64,000 nt of DNA from contig CAYNID010000007.1 of NCBI GenBank assembly GCA_964397425.1, forward strand, positions 34,094 to 98,093, given 5' to 3'. The notes beneath the pieces are model-generated. The model did not search any database. It was given only the letters and a program-made list of their open reading frames with translations, and had not been told where the DNA came from. This document shows positions 9,075 to 18,298 of this stretch, piece by piece (position 1 is the stretch's first letter; each line of letters begins with the position of its first letter). Origin of the DNA: Hallerella sp964397425. GTDB lineage: Bacteria > Fibrobacterota > Fibrobacteria > Fibrobacterales > Fibrobacteraceae. The position numbers were made by a program, and so were the translations under genes.

Positions 9075-11165
9075 TTAATGAACTTTCGAACCATCGGGGA
9101 CGTCACACGAGACGGTTTTCCCGTTCACTTCGAGCGCGCTGTCTCCGCAGAAGACTGCCTTGTTTTTGACATCCAAAACGATCTTTTCAAAATCCTTCAG
9201 TTTGAGAATCCGGCATTCTGCGGCGGGGGCGATTCCGTGGAAGACGGCTCTGTCGCCGGGCTTTGCGCCTTCCGGCGGGGAAAGCAACACGCAGACGTGT
9301 TCTTTGTCGGTGTCGCCGGCGAAAAGCATTCCGTTGCTCAAAATGCCGCGGAGCGGTGCCGGTTTGAGGTTTGCGAACAGGAGGATTTGGCGGTTTTCAA
9401 GTTCTTCGGGGCGGTAGCTGCTGCGAAGGCCCGAACAGATGGTCCGGGGTTCCGCTTCTCCGGCGTCGACTTTCAAAACATAGAGGGAATCGGCGTCCGG
9501 ATGATTCTGGACTTCGATAATCGTGGCGACGCGAATGTCCATTTCGGCGGGAACGTCGGCGGCGGAAAGAGGCTTGTTCTGCTTTTGCTTGTTCGTCGCT
9601 TGAGGGACTGCCGTTTTTTCTTCGACGATACGGGGGAAGAGCGCAGAGCCTTCTCCGAATTTTTCTCCGCCGCGTAATTTTCCCCACTTCAAGTCATCAA
9701 CGTTGTCTAGGCTTGTGCCCAGCATGGAAAGTCCTTCGCGGCTTTTTGCCGGGATAATCGGAGAAAGGAAACTGAGGGCGATGCGGACTGTTTCTGCGGC
9801 GACAAAGAGCACCGTGGCGAGTTCGCCTTTTTGCGATTCGTCCTTGGCGAGTTTCCAGGGCGCTTTTACTTCGAAGTAACGGTTGACAGCGCGGACGAGG
9901 GAAAGAATTTCTTCGACGGATTGGGAAAGCTTTATGTTTTCCAACAGTTCCGGAACGGATTTGGACAAATTGTCCGCCATGGATTTGAGCGCGTTTTCTT
10001 CGTCGCCGAAAGTTTCCGGAGCGGGGAGGATGCCGTCAAAGTTGTTGAGCACAAGGCGGTGAACCCGGTTCACGACGTTGCCCAAATCGTTTGCCAAATC
10101 GCTGTTGATGCGGCGGACAAAACCTTCATGGGTGAAACTGGCGTCTTGTCCGACGACCATGTCGCGGGCGAGGAAATACCGGAATGCGTCGACACCGTAT
10201 TTTTCCATGTATTCCATCGGATTGATGACGTTTCCGGTCGTCTTGCTCATTTTGTCGTTGCCGACTAGCCACCAACCGTGGGCGAGAATGTGCTTGGGAA
10301 GAGGGAATCCCAGCGCAAAAAGCATTGTCGGCCAATAAACGCTGTGCGTCGTGATGATGTCTTTGCCGACAAGATGATAGGATGCGGGCCAAATCGGTTC
10401 ACCATTGGGATATGTCTTCCGCGGAACGAGTTTTCCGTTTTCCATTTTCATCACGGCGCTGACGTAATTCAGAAGTGCGTCAAACCAGACATAGGTAACG
10501 TAATCGGTGTCGAAGGGCAGGGGAATTCCCCATGAAAGGCGCGACTTGGGACGGCTGATGCAAAGGTCGTTGAGAGGCTGTTTTAAAAATCCGCGGATTT
10601 CGTTCCAGCGGTAATCGGGGACAATCCAATCCCGATGGCTTTCAAGGTAATCGATCAGCTGTTCTTGGTAAGATCCCATTTTGAAGAAATAGTTCTTTTC
10701 TTTGATCCAGTCGACGGGGCGGTGGCTTATCGGATCGTTGCCGTTTTCGTCCAGTTCATCCTGCGAAAAGAAGCGCTCTTCACCGACAGAATACCAGCCT
10801 TCGTATTCTTTGGAATAAATTTGTCCGTTGTCCCAAAGCATTTGCAGGCATTGTTGAACAAATTCCATGTGGGAGGCGTCGGTCGTGCGGATAAAATGGT
10901 CGTATTCGATACCCATCTTTTCCCAGAGGTTCTTGAAGCGCAGGCAATATTCATCGACGTGTTGCTTGGGAGACACATTGCGCTTTGCCGCCGCCCGCTG
11001 AACTTTTTGCCCATGCTCGTCCGTTCCTGTCAAAAAGAAGGTCTGGTGTCCCAGCAATTTGTGGAAACGGGTGAGAATGTCCGCGAGGACTGTTGTGTAG
11101 GAGTGTCCAATATGCGGAGCGTCGTTGACGTAATAAATCGGGGTGGTGACGTAAAAATTCTTCAT
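9075..11165 (-). CDS. metG: Methionyl-tRNA synthetase with C-terminal tRNA-binding domain
   Basis: 696 residues. Class I synthetase: the HIGH box reads PHIGHS (about 17-22), KMSKT is present, and an anticodon-binding helical domain follows. A C-terminal Trbp111/EMAP-II OB-fold runs from about residue 590 (VPAEMDIRVATI, SNGMLFAG). The connective peptide has YSVGEERF where zinc-type enzymes have Cys-X-X-Cys, so this is a zinc-free variant. It charges tRNA-Met. A weak TATTTT lies seven bases before the ATG, next to the terminator of the upstream barrel gene. It is followed at three bases by the SpoU methyltransferase. Confidence 0.97.
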   Translation of the reverse strand: MKNFYVTTPIYYVNDAPHIGHSYTTVLADILTRFHKLLGHQTFFLTGTDEHGQKVQRAAAKRNVSPKQHVDEYCLRFKNLWEKMGIEYDHFIRTTDASHMEFVQQCLQMLWDNGQIYSKEYEGWYSVGEERFFSQDELDENGNDPISHRPVDWIKEKNYFFKMGSYQEQLIDYLESHRDWIVPDYRWNEIRGFLKQPLNDLCISRPKSRLSWGIPLPFDTDYVTYVWFDALLNYVSAVMKMENGKLVPRKTYPNGEPIWPASYHLVGKDIITTHSVYWPTMLFALGFPLPKHILAHGWWLVGNDKMSKTTGNVINPMEYMEKYGVDAFRYFLARDMVVGQDASFTHEGFVRRINSDLANDLGNVVNRVHRLVLNNFDGILPAPETFGDEENALKSMADNLSKSVPELLENIKLSQSVEEILSLVRAVNRYFEVKAPWKLAKDESQKGELATVLFVAAETVRIALSFLSPIIPAKSREGLSMLGTSLDNVDDLKWGKLRGGEKFGEGSALFPRIVEEKTAVPQATNKQKQNKPLSAADVPAEMDIRVATIIEVQNHPDADSLYVLKVDAGEAEPRTICSGLRSSYRPEELENRQILLFANLKPAPLRGILSNGMLFAGDTDKEHVCVLLSPPEGAKPGDRAVFHGIAPAAECRILKLKDFEKIVLDVKNKAVFCGDSALEVNGKTVSCDVPDGSKVH

Positions 11166-11181
11166 GCGGGCAAAAATAGAA

Positions 11182-11208
11182 AAAGCGTCCCGCGGTGTGG
11201 GACGCTTT
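11182..11208 (-). terminator. Rho-independent terminator after the barrel protein gene
   Basis: A 10-bp perfect stem (AAAGCGTCCC with GGGACGCTTT, seven-base loop) is followed on the minus strand by a run of T. It lies 20 bases past the stop of the 11229-12868 gene and before metG. Confidence 0.85.
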
Positions 11209-11228
11209 GAAAATTTCCAGAAAGGGAA

Positions 11229-12868
11229 TCAGTTGATTTTTCCAATCAGGTTGCCGTTGAATTCGAAGTCACGAGAGGCTCCGTAGCTGTGGGCACCGAA
11301 AGAAAGGGTGAACCGTTTTGTCAGCGGCTTTTCGATGTAGAACGCTGCGAGAACATCCTTGACGTGTTTCTTGTCTTTTTCCGTGTATTCCGTTTTGTGA
11401 CGGTCGTGGATGTATTCCGCTTCGAGGATGATGCGGTAGTCACGCGGCGTGAAAAGGAGACCGCCTGTAATCGGAGTGACCATGTCGACGGTGCGGGTGT
11501 GTTCCTTGCCAAAACGGTCCGTGTAGGTTTCTTCGGCATCGATACCCATCAAAGCGCCTTCGAGGAAGAAGTAGGCTATGTCGTTTACGATAGGTGTCTT
11601 GCCCTGCAGCGCAATCGTGTGGCGAACGTCCACATCATCGTCATGGACCAAGTCGAAAACGTTTGTGCGGTAGCCCAGATCCAAATTCAAGAATTCAATG
11701 CCGGAGAGATCGTGGAAGTGGAACATCAAGCGGAGGTCGCCCGTGTTGAGGTTCGGGGTCGTGCTGATGAGCGCGACATCCATGGTCATCGTTTCTGTCG
11801 GCGTGAGCGTGAATTGGAGGGCGTTTTCACTTTCGGTTCCGGATTTGAATCCGTTGTAGTAACCGTCAACGTAGTTTCCGAAGTAGTCGCCGTTCTTTTG
11901 TGTGAATTCCCAACGACCGACTTTCAATGCGGCGTATTTGGTATGCTGTTCGGCCCACGCTTCGTGGACTTCGAACATATCGCGGTATTCATAAGAATCG
12001 GAAGTGTCACCGTCTGCGGTGTGGCGGGCGTGATACTGGTTGTCCATCAAGTCGCCCGGATACATGTGAAGCAAGATGCGACCGTTGAAGTCGTTGGAGT
12101 GGGTTTCAAGGCCCAGGTTGGCGCGTCCCCACCATTCTTCAAAGTTGTCGCCGTTCTTGTCGTCTTCGCTTGTCCACAGGACTTTGCCCGCTTGAATTTC
12201 GAAGCTCGCGTCAATGTCGAATACAAATTCACCGGCGCGGAAGAGGGGCTTTTTGGGTTCTTTTTTCTTCTGTTCAGAACCGGCTGCCGCCATGGACATG
12301 TCCACTACCGGTTCGACCGGCTTAACTTCTTTTTGTGGGGCTTGGGCTGGTTCCGCATTGGCAGCCTGAACGCTTGCCGAGTCAACTGCGGGCGCGGTGG
12401 CCTGAACGCTTGCCGAATNNNNNNNNNNNNNNNNNNNNNNNNNNNNNNNNNNNNNNNNNNNNNNNNNNNNNNNNNNNNNNNNNNNNNNNNNNNNNNNNNN
12501 NNNNNNNNNNNNNNNNNNGCCTGAACGCTTGCCGAGTCAACTGCGGGCGCGGTGGCCTGAACGCTTGCCGAATCGACTGCCGGTGCGGCAGCCTGAACGC
12601 TTGCCGAATCGACCGCGGGCGTGGTGGCCTGAACGCTTGCCGAATCGACCGCGGGCGCGGCAGCCTGAACGCTTGCAGAATCGACCGCGGGCGCGGCAGC
12701 CTTGACGTTTGCAGAATCGACCGCAGGTGCAGCGGCCTGAACGCTTGCCGAATCGACCGCAGGTGCAGCGGCCTTGACGTTTGCAGAATCAACCGCAGGT
12801 GCAGCGGCCTTGTCTTGAGCGAACAATGCCGACGCAAATGCGAGAGAGGCGAATAGGACTTTGTTCAT
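11229..12868 (-). CDS. Outer-membrane beta-barrel (porin-like) protein with Ala/Pro-rich repeat domain; interrupted by assembly gap
   Basis: One gene that looks like two because 100 placeholder N fall inside it. The N-terminus is a signal peptide (cut near FAQ|DK). From residue 21 come 12-residue repeats of the form AAAPAVDSASVQ: eight before the gap and about one and a half after it. A linker (AEPAQAPQKEVKP) leads to about 350 residues of alternating aromatic and polar strands with Trp and Tyr girdles, typical of an outer-membrane barrel. The frame after the gap reads straight from the repeats into the barrel; the apparent frame change only reflects the arbitrary gap length. The repeats may span the periplasm or bind peptidoglycan. 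A TATAAT box and AAGGAG site precede the start. The substrate is unknown. Confidence 0.75.
12366..12808 (-). repeat. 36-bp tandem repeat array (12-aa units), collapsed at a gap
   Basis: Each unit codes for A(A/T)(A/T)PAVDSA(S/N)V(Q/K). Eight complete units lie between 12808 and 12521, and one full plus one partial unit lie beyond the N run. Units differ at a few third positions and at S/N, Q/K and A/T, so a short-read assembler could not order them. Confidence 0.9.
12419..12518. other. Assembly gap (100 N) inside the tandem repeats
   Basis: Exactly 100 N, the standard placeholder for unknown length. From the repeat phase on each side, the true missing length should be 17 plus a multiple of 36 bases. 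Confidence 0.95.
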
Positions 12869-12900
12869 GATTTCTCCTTATCCTAAGAATGTCGTCTTCA

Positions 12901-12906
12901 ATTATA
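12901..12906 (-). promoter_or_regulatory. -10 box of the barrel protein gene
   Basis: TATAAT on the minus strand lies 32 bases upstream of the ATG at 12868, with an AAGGAG ribosome site between. No convincing -35 box is visible. Confidence 0.5.
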
Positions 12907-12938
12907 ACAAAAAATGGGAAAGTTGCTAAATTTTATCC

Positions 12939-13373
12939 ATGCAAAGGATTGAAAAGTCGCGAATCCTTTTTTTGGATGAAAAGCCCATTCGGAGATTGCT
13001 TGAATTTCGCTCGGAACTGTATCCGGTGATGCTCCGCGTTTTGGACATTGTCTATGAAAGGAACATTCAAATGGTGACTTCTCCGGTTTCCCTCGCGAAT
13101 CTTTCTTTGCGGGCCCATGAAAAGGGACGTTCTGTCCTTGCCCGGGAAATCAAAGAATTTCTGACTCATAGTGCACAAATGATTCTACGGCCCATCGATG
13201 CGGAAATCGCCGCTGTTTCCGCCGAGTTCCGGGCGAAGTCCCCGCTTTCGTTTGAAGATTCCCTGCAACTGGCGACAGCTTATGTGTGCGGAGCCGATTT
13301 GATTTTAACGGAAAACGGCGATTGGAAAGGAGTTGCCGACTTCGAAGTGGTGACTCTCGCTGAATTGCTTTAA
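12939..13373 (+). CDS. Stand-alone PIN-domain protein
   Basis: 144 residues. PIN-like ribonuclease fold inferred from three acidic positions in the usual order: Asp13 in ILFLDEKPI, the central LSFEDSLQLATA (Asp in a helix) and LILTENGDWK near residue 122, followed by VVTLAELL as in VapC proteins. VapC toxins cut tRNA or rRNA, but no antitoxin-sized gene lies beside it; the neighbours are a divergent barrel gene and gatB. It may be a housekeeping or solitary PIN protein. The N-terminal sequence is more divergent than typical VapC, so the call is domain level only. Confidence 0.7.
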   Translation: MQRIEKSRILFLDEKPIRRLLEFRSELYPVMLRVLDIVYERNIQMVTSPVSLANLSLRAHEKGRSVLAREIKEFLTHSAQMILRPIDAEIAAVSAEFRAKSPLSFEDSLQLATAYVCGADLILTENGDWKGVADFEVVTLAELL

Positions 13374-13456
13374 AACGGCGATTCTGGTTTGAATTTTTAC
13401 ACGGCAATCTTCGATTTAATTAAATTTTCCGCGAAATCAAGTTTTGGAGTTTTGCC

Positions 13457-14911
13457 ATGTCCAAGTATTATCCTGTAATCGGTCTTGAAATTCATTGCCA
13501 GCTTGCGACCAAGACGAAAATGTTTTGCGGTTGCGAAGTCGAGGTGAACACCAGTCCGAACAAGCACGTTTGCCCCGTCTGTCTGGGCTTTCCGGGGGCG
13601 ATGCCCGTGCCGAACAAGCAAGCGGTGGAATACGCGATTCGCCTGGGATTGGCTTTGCATTGCGAAATCGACTTGAACGCCATGTGGACGCGCAAAAATT
13701 ATTTCTACCCGGATTTGCCGAAGGGCTACCAGATTACGCAAACGGGCGGCCTCCCCATTTACGACCATCCGATTTGCCGTAACGGTTGGCTTGAAATCAA
13801 ACGTTCTGATGGCGTTGTCCGCCGAATCGGCATCACCCGTATCCACATGGAAGAAGATGCCGGGAAACTGGTGCACGACATGAGCCCGACAGGAAGCCAT
13901 TTTGACGCGAACCGTTGCGGAACGCCGCTTTGTGAAATTGTGACGGAACCGGATATTCGCAGCCCGGAAGAAGCTGTGCTCACGTTTAAAAAAATCAAGC
14001 AGATTCTCGAATATACGGGAGTTTCCCATGCGAACATGGAAAACGGCAACATCCGCTGTGACGGCAATATTTCCATCCGCCCGAGCGAAGACGCTCCTTA
14101 TGGAACCCGGTCCGAAATCAAGAACCTGAACAGCTTCACGAATTTGGAAAAGGCCCTGACGGCGGAGTTCCTTCTCCAGACGGTAACCTTGGATGCCGGC
14201 AAAGAAGTCGAACAGTGCACCAAGCGTTATGACCCGAACGCCGACAAGACGACAGTTATCCGTTCCAAAGAAGACGCTCCGGATTACAAGTATTTCCCGG
14301 AACCGGACATGGTCCGGTTGGTGACGGATCCCGCCCAAGTGGAAGAAATTCGCCGGACGCTCCCCGAACTTCCCGATGCCCGATACGAACGCTTCATTCA
14401 AGAATACCGCTTGACGGAATACGATGCCCAAGTCCTGACTGATGAAATCAAGGTGAGCAACTGGTTCGACTCTGCAGCGAAGACTTGTAAAAATCCAAAG
14501 ATTCTCGCCAACTGGGTAATTACGGAACTTCTCCGCGAAGTCAAAGAACTGGAAGGCGGATTCGACTCCATCAAAGTTTTGCCGGAACACTTGGCGCGCT
14601 TGGTGAATCTGATTGAAGATGGGACCATCAATGGAAAAATTGCGAAGCAGGTCTTTGCAGATATGTTTGAAACGGGCAAGGATCCCGACTCCATCGTAAA
14701 GGAAAAAGGCCTTGTCCAAATCACGGATACGGCCGCCATTGAAAAAACGGTCCGTGAAGTTGTCGAAAAGAATCCCTCGCAATTCGCTGAGTTCAAGGCG
14801 GGTAAAGTGGCGTTGAAAGGTTTCTTTGTCGGACAGGTGATGAAAAGTTCTGGCGGCAAGGCCAATCCGAAACTGGTCAATCAAATTTTGGATGCCATTG
14901 CGAAAGAATGA
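13457..14911 (+). CDS. gatB: Asp-tRNA(Asn)/Glu-tRNA(Gln) amidotransferase subunit B
   Basis: 484 residues, normal length. It is the kinase and tRNA-binding subunit of GatCAB, which converts misacylated Glu-tRNA-Gln or Asp-tRNA-Asn to the amide form. Signatures seen: GLEIHCQL at the N-terminus, CPVCLGFPG, the Zn-site cysteines, YFYPDLPKGYQITQ, and the C-terminal YqeY-like tail with GKANPKLVNQILD. A GGAG ribosome site lies nine bases before the ATG. gatA and gatC are not in the window. The stop overlaps the next gene by ATGA. Confidence 0.97.
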   Translation: MSKYYPVIGLEIHCQLATKTKMFCGCEVEVNTSPNKHVCPVCLGFPGAMPVPNKQAVEYAIRLGLALHCEIDLNAMWTRKNYFYPDLPKGYQITQTGGLPIYDHPICRNGWLEIKRSDGVVRRIGITRIHMEEDAGKLVHDMSPTGSHFDANRCGTPLCEIVTEPDIRSPEEAVLTFKKIKQILEYTGVSHANMENGNIRCDGNISIRPSEDAPYGTRSEIKNLNSFTNLEKALTAEFLLQTVTLDAGKEVEQCTKRYDPNADKTTVIRSKEDAPDYKYFPEPDMVRLVTDPAQVEEIRRTLPELPDARYERFIQEYRLTEYDAQVLTDEIKVSNWFDSAAKTCKNPKILANWVITELLREVKELEGGFDSIKVLPEHLARLVNLIEDGTINGKIAKQVFADMFETGKDPDSIVKEKGLVQITDTAAIEKTVREVVEKNPSQFAEFKAGKVALKGFFVGQVMKSSGGKANPKLVNQILDAIAKE

Positions 14912-15270
14912 ACTTTTCGCCTGATCGTGGAAGTTTCTGGGCGAAAGCCTTGACCGCTTTTCTTTGCCGGACAATTCTCCTGGGAATGTTCCTTTGGGGA
15001 AGTTTGTCCGTGGCTTATGCGGCAGATGCGTATGACTCGATGTATGTGAATACGCTGAATATGTCACAAGAAGAAGCGAACGCTGTGTATGGGACGGATT
15101 CTTCCCAGATAGAAGTCCGCCCGACGCGGCAGGAGCTCCACGAAGAAATGGAACCGGAATACGTGATGCGGGAATACGACCATCGCCAGCAGGTCATCGT
15201 AGGTTCCGTTGTCATGATTTGCGTCGCCATCGCGATGGTGATGATGAACAATTACAATCCAACGCGCTGA
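14908..15270 (+). CDS. Small exported or membrane protein of unknown function, 120 aa
   Basis: Starts inside the gatB stop (ATGA), so it is translationally coupled. A basic N-region and hydrophobic core (residues 14-37) end in SVAYAAD, a good signal-peptidase site. A soluble acidic stretch of about 55 residues follows, then a second hydrophobic helix near 95-113 (VIVGSVVMICVAIAMVMM) and a short NNYNPTR tail. The mature product would be a C-terminally anchored periplasmic protein. No family recognised. It is the last gene before the accessory island. Confidence 0.65.
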   Translation: MNFSPDRGSFWAKALTAFLCRTILLGMFLWGSLSVAYAADAYDSMYVNTLNMSQEEANAVYGTDSSQIEVRPTRQELHEEMEPEYVMREYDHRQQVIVGSVVMICVAIAMVMMNNYNPTR

Positions 15271-16226
15271 TTATCCAAAAGGTGAATTTATACGAAATCT
15301 GTTGGTCTGAAAGCGTTTTGAAATTAGAAAGGTTGTGCCCAGTTTTTTATAGTTTTGTCCCGGCATCAGGTTTACGCTCTACATTCTTTCTCTTCATTTC
15401 AAGTTTGCTTTTCTGCTCGTAAGGGTGTTTCTTGTTCGGGAGTTTCTTAGCTCCCCAGTCTTTTGAGGTCATGTGCCGGAGCAGGGTGCAGTTTTGGAAC
15501 GGAAAGCAGTCTTGCTGAAGACTCCATCCAAGTCGTTTTTGAGGTCTTCTTCGTGTATTGCTGTCTGAAATGTTTGAAGTAATAAGCGGTATCTTGCTGC
15601 ATCCAGGATTCACTTTCGGGGCAGGGATCGCCTTTGTGCGATTATAGCGAAAGGTTCACGGTATTCGACGAACTGGAAAAGATTGAGGGAGCTGTTCGCG
15701 ATTACTTGGAAGGCTGAGCGAAGAATTACAAGGACGAATCTGGAATGGGTGACGGGTGTGTTGAATGACATGCTTGCGGACATTCAAAAACAGGCGTAAA
15801 AAGCTAAATTCAATGGAGAAAAAAGTAGAGCGTCTATTACAAGGGCAAAAATGAATGCCCGTTTAGTCCCGACGAAGGCGATGCGGGAAAGTTTTGGGGT
15901 GCGAAGGAGTTCGTGTGCAGGGAATATGGAAAGAACGCTACTTCAACGCAAGCCTTGCAAGCGATGACGTGAAAAAGCAGGTTGTGGGGATTTACCTGTA
16001 GAAAAGTTTTAGCGGGATTGAATATAAGCTCCAGTCGGGAATCGGCTGGGGCATGTTGCGAGTTGGATTATTTATTCTCGGTTTTATGGAAGCTAAAATC
16101 AATTTTTTTTCTTCGAGAACATTGTTGGCGTTTTCGACCTCGACGGCTTCCATGAGAACTGGTTGCAAAATTTGAAAATAACGCAAAAAATCCAAAATGA
16201 GTTTGTTTTTCTTTTTGTATAAAGAA
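15271..16226. other. Island edge: decayed sequence without an intact gene
   Basis: About 950 bases with no credible full-length frame. On the minus strand 15347-15650 has a Lys/Arg-rich coding-like stretch. On the plus strand short pieces are separated by stops: one near 15645 reads FTVFDELEKIEGAVRDYLEG then stops, and one near 15830 reads VYYKGKNECPFSPDEGDAGK before a change of frame near 15930. These look like remains of several inactivated small genes. No tRNA or direct-repeat attachment site was recognised. Confidence 0.4.
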
Positions 16227-16249
16227 AACCACCAGCTAGGCTGGTGGTT
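16227..16249. repeat. Left-end hairpin of IS200/IS605 element
   Basis: A perfect 10-bp stem (AACCACCAGC, loop TAG, GCTGGTGGTT) lies about 95 bases before the transposase start. Subterminal hairpins of this kind are what Y1 transposases bind. A similar hairpin ends the element at 16881-16904. Confidence 0.6.
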
Positions 16250-16342
16250 CCAAAGAAGCCTTCTGGCGGTACTGAAAAAATCCCCTGGCTAAATTTGTGG
16301 AGCGGTCTGGACACTGCGCCACAACAAACCAAAGGATTCCAG

Positions 16343-16780
16343 ATGGAAAATATAAAAACAATGGCTCACACGAGCTGGAACTGCAAATATCACATAGTCT
16401 TCGCTCCGAAATTCAGGCGGAAGGCGTTTTACGGGGAGAAGCGCGTCGAGGTCGGATAGATACTCCGTTCGCTTTGCGAATGGAAGAAGATTACGATATT
16501 GGAGGCGGAGGTGTGCCCCGACCATGTGCACATGTTGCTTGAAATTCCCCCGAAGTTCGCAGTTTCCAGCGAGGAGGGTTTCTTGAAGGGGAAAAGCAGC
16601 CTGCAGTTGTACGAGCGGTTTCCCGAGTTGAAATTCAAGTACCGGAATAGGGAGCTTTGGTGCCGTGGCTACTATGTCGACACGGCGGGGAAGAATGCGG
16701 TCAAGATAGCCAACTATATCAGGCATCAGCTGGACGAGGAGAAGTTCGGGGAACAGCTCACGATGCTGGGGAAGATGTAG
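16343..16780 (+). pseudogene. tnpA: IS200-type transposase TnpA, inactivated by in-frame TAG
   Basis: The frame starts MENIKTMAHTSWNCKYHIVF, the classic IS200 opening, and runs in one frame to 16780. A TAG stop at 16457-16459 interrupts it after GEKRVEVG. Beyond the stop the HUH motif (DHVHMLLEIPP) and the catalytic Tyr region (GYYVDTAGKN) remain intact. One base change accounts for the stop, since AAG or CAG would restore a full protein of about 145 residues. It is therefore a recent pseudogene, unless the TAG is a sequencing error. Confidence 0.85.
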
Positions 16781-16880
16781 CCCGCTTGCGGGCGTGCCGG
16801 CAAGGACCGTACGCCAGTGTCAGAACCGTCAACGCGTGTGACGCGTTGCTAGTATCCTAGGGCTACGCCCGCCTATGAAG

Positions 16881-16904
16881 AACCGCCGGCTATGCCGGCG
16901 GGTT
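16881..16904. repeat. Right-end hairpin of IS200/IS605 element
   Basis: An 8-bp GC-rich stem (CCGCCGGC, loop TAT, GCCGGCGG) is extended by AA/TT with one bulged G and followed by TTGCTTTTT. It could also act as a terminator. The TAG/TAT loop and AACC/GGTT flanks mirror the left-end hairpin. Confidence 0.6.
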
Positions 16905-16967
16905 GCTTTTTGCGTACTCGGAGAAACTCTGTGTATGTATCCCCAATAATTTTTTAAGGAGGTTTCT

Positions 16968-17719
16968 ATGAAGAATAGAAATCCAGTTTTGATGGAAAAG
17001 CGCCTGCTGCTCCATTACCTCAAATACCTCAGAAAAGCACCCGTATATGGCGACTTTGATTTGCCAGAAATGTGTTGCAATACGTCAGTTCTACCGGACT
17101 ACCTTGCGCTTTCTGCACAAAAGAAGGGATATCATCGTACGCCGTTTACAGCGATTACATTTTTCGAATACGATGATGTTTTTGATGGTCAACGAGGGTT
17201 GTACAATGTCGTCTATTATGACAATAAACGGGATTTGGAAAAGTTCAAAAAACGTTTTCAAGGTGTTCGTTTTGCTATTTCTCCAGATTGCTCTCAATGT
17301 GGGGATGTCGACCATATAGAGAATCTTTATCGGCTGAAAAAAAATCAAGAATCATCTCGCTTTGGCTTAATCATGAAATGAACATGATTGTCATTCCTTT
17401 GATTACGTTCCCAAATTTGAAACATTTGGAACAAGTCTTGATGGGACTGAAAAATTGCAGCGTGGTGGCATTCAGCACAAAGGGTTATGTCGACGATGTA
17501 GAAGAAAGAAAGATTCTCATAGAAGCTGTAAAAAGGACTGTTGATTATCTGGATTTAAAAGCCATTGTCGTTTACGATGTTTGCAAAGATAACCACGCTG
17601 TTGATGAAATCTTTGCATACGCTATTGAACGTGGAATCAAAGTTGTAGCACCTCCCAACATGCTAAAATCAAGGAATATGGTTTTAGCCGAAGAACGTCG
17701 GAGGCGAAAATGCGCGTAA
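16968..17719 (+). pseudogene. DUF4417-family protein, split by a -1 frameshift in an A8 tract
   Basis: Two frames together make one DUF4417-like protein of about 250 residues. The first, 16968-17381, starts after a strong AAGGAGG site (MKNRNPVLMEKRLLLHYLKY) and includes FAISPDCSQCGDVDHIENLY. The second carries on as ISLWLNHEMNMIVIPLITFP and then GLKNCSVVAFSTKGY to 17719. The switch falls at eight A residues (17337-17344). Without a shift the first product ends after about 137 residues. DUF4417 proteins are common in phages and mobile elements and have no established function. The shift may be decay, a sequencing error in the homopolymer or transcriptional slippage. Confidence 0.65.
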
Positions 17720-17859
17720 CGACAACAAACAGAATTAGCGGTACTCGCGAAAGCTATTGGATTAGCTGGGAACAGTACGAAAATAAATTAAAAGTTGATG
17801 AAATTGAAGATGAGGTAGAACGTTTCTTTCGACAAATGCAGGAAGAAAAGCTTCAATGA
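17710..17859 (+). CDS. Small companion protein of the DUF4417 gene, 49 aa
   Basis: The ATG lies inside the last codons of the DUF4417 frame (10-base overlap), typical of coupled genes. Sequence begins MRVTTTNRISGTRESYWISW and ends in a charged helix (EDEVERFFRQMQEEKLQ). I recall small proteins of this type after DUF4417 genes, but cannot name a family. The reading frame after its TGA continues directly into the EndoU toxin fragment, so the stop or the junction may be where a later insertion joined. Confidence 0.5.
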   Translation: MRVTTTNRISGTRESYWISWEQYENKLKVDEIEDEVERFFRQMQEEKLQ

Positions 17860-18276
17860 CCTCATTCGGCAATTGGAGAATTAAACAACATTGACAATTT
17901 TACGCCCAACGCAATAAAACATATATTTGATGGTGAAGTTAATAAAAAAGGTTTGGCTGTAGGCTATCATTATGAAAACATAAGGAATACTGATGGTCAG
18001 ACAATTCCATGGACAAAATCGTCCCCCGATTCAAATGGAGTGTATTCGGCGACGGTTTCTGTTCGAGGAATACAAAAAAAGACGAACACAACATTTTATC
18101 CTAAGAATTGGAGTCCGCAGCAAGTTGTTGATATAATAAACGATGCTTATCGTAATAGAGAATATATGGAAGGTTCTGACAATCTTTATCGTGGTTCGGT
18201 CAAAGGAATGACTATTATGATGAGATTAGATTCTGAAGGAAAAATAAAAACGGCATATCCCAAAAAAGGAAAATAA
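17860..18276 (+). pseudogene. Orphan EndoU-like toxin domain (C-terminal fragment of a polymorphic or CDI toxin)
   Basis: Open from just after a TGA to the TAA at 18276, about 138 codons, with no ATG before the domain. The sequence fits bacterial EndoU nuclease toxins (PF14436): AIKHIFDGEVNKKGLAVGYHYE supplies two candidate catalytic His (split here: AIKHIFDGE and VGYHYE). It is followed by GVYSATVSVRGI, TTFYPKNWSP and a C-terminal KIKTAYPKKGK. Such domains are delivered at the tip of large secreted proteins and cut RNA of competitors. The carrier protein is missing, so this looks like a displaced toxin cassette. A TTG at 17953 is the only plausible internal start and would lose the first His. 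Confidence 0.65.
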
Positions 18277-18298
18277 GAATCTTGAATACAAGATTAGT

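Larger units (their letters stand above)
16227..16904 (+). mobile_element. IS200/IS605-family element, non-autonomous relic
   Basis: About 680 bases from hairpin to hairpin, enclosing a single broken tnpA and no tnpB. Length, single transposase, lack of inverted terminal repeats and hairpin ends all fit the IS200 group, which moves as single-stranded DNA by HUH chemistry. Confidence 0.7.

Noticed and set aside
12305..12868. Separate 187-codon gene upstream of the barrel ORF
   Set aside because: It exists only because 100 N shifts the frame; repeat phase shows it is the 5' part of the barrel gene.
13397..15067. 556-codon ORF antisense to gatB
   Set aside because: Shadow of gatB with no domain; runs across two real genes.
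17288..17719. Independent gene downstream of the first DUF4417 frame
   Set aside because: Its first residues overlap the other frame without homology, and the proper family continuation starts just after the A8 tract, so it is the second half of one gene.
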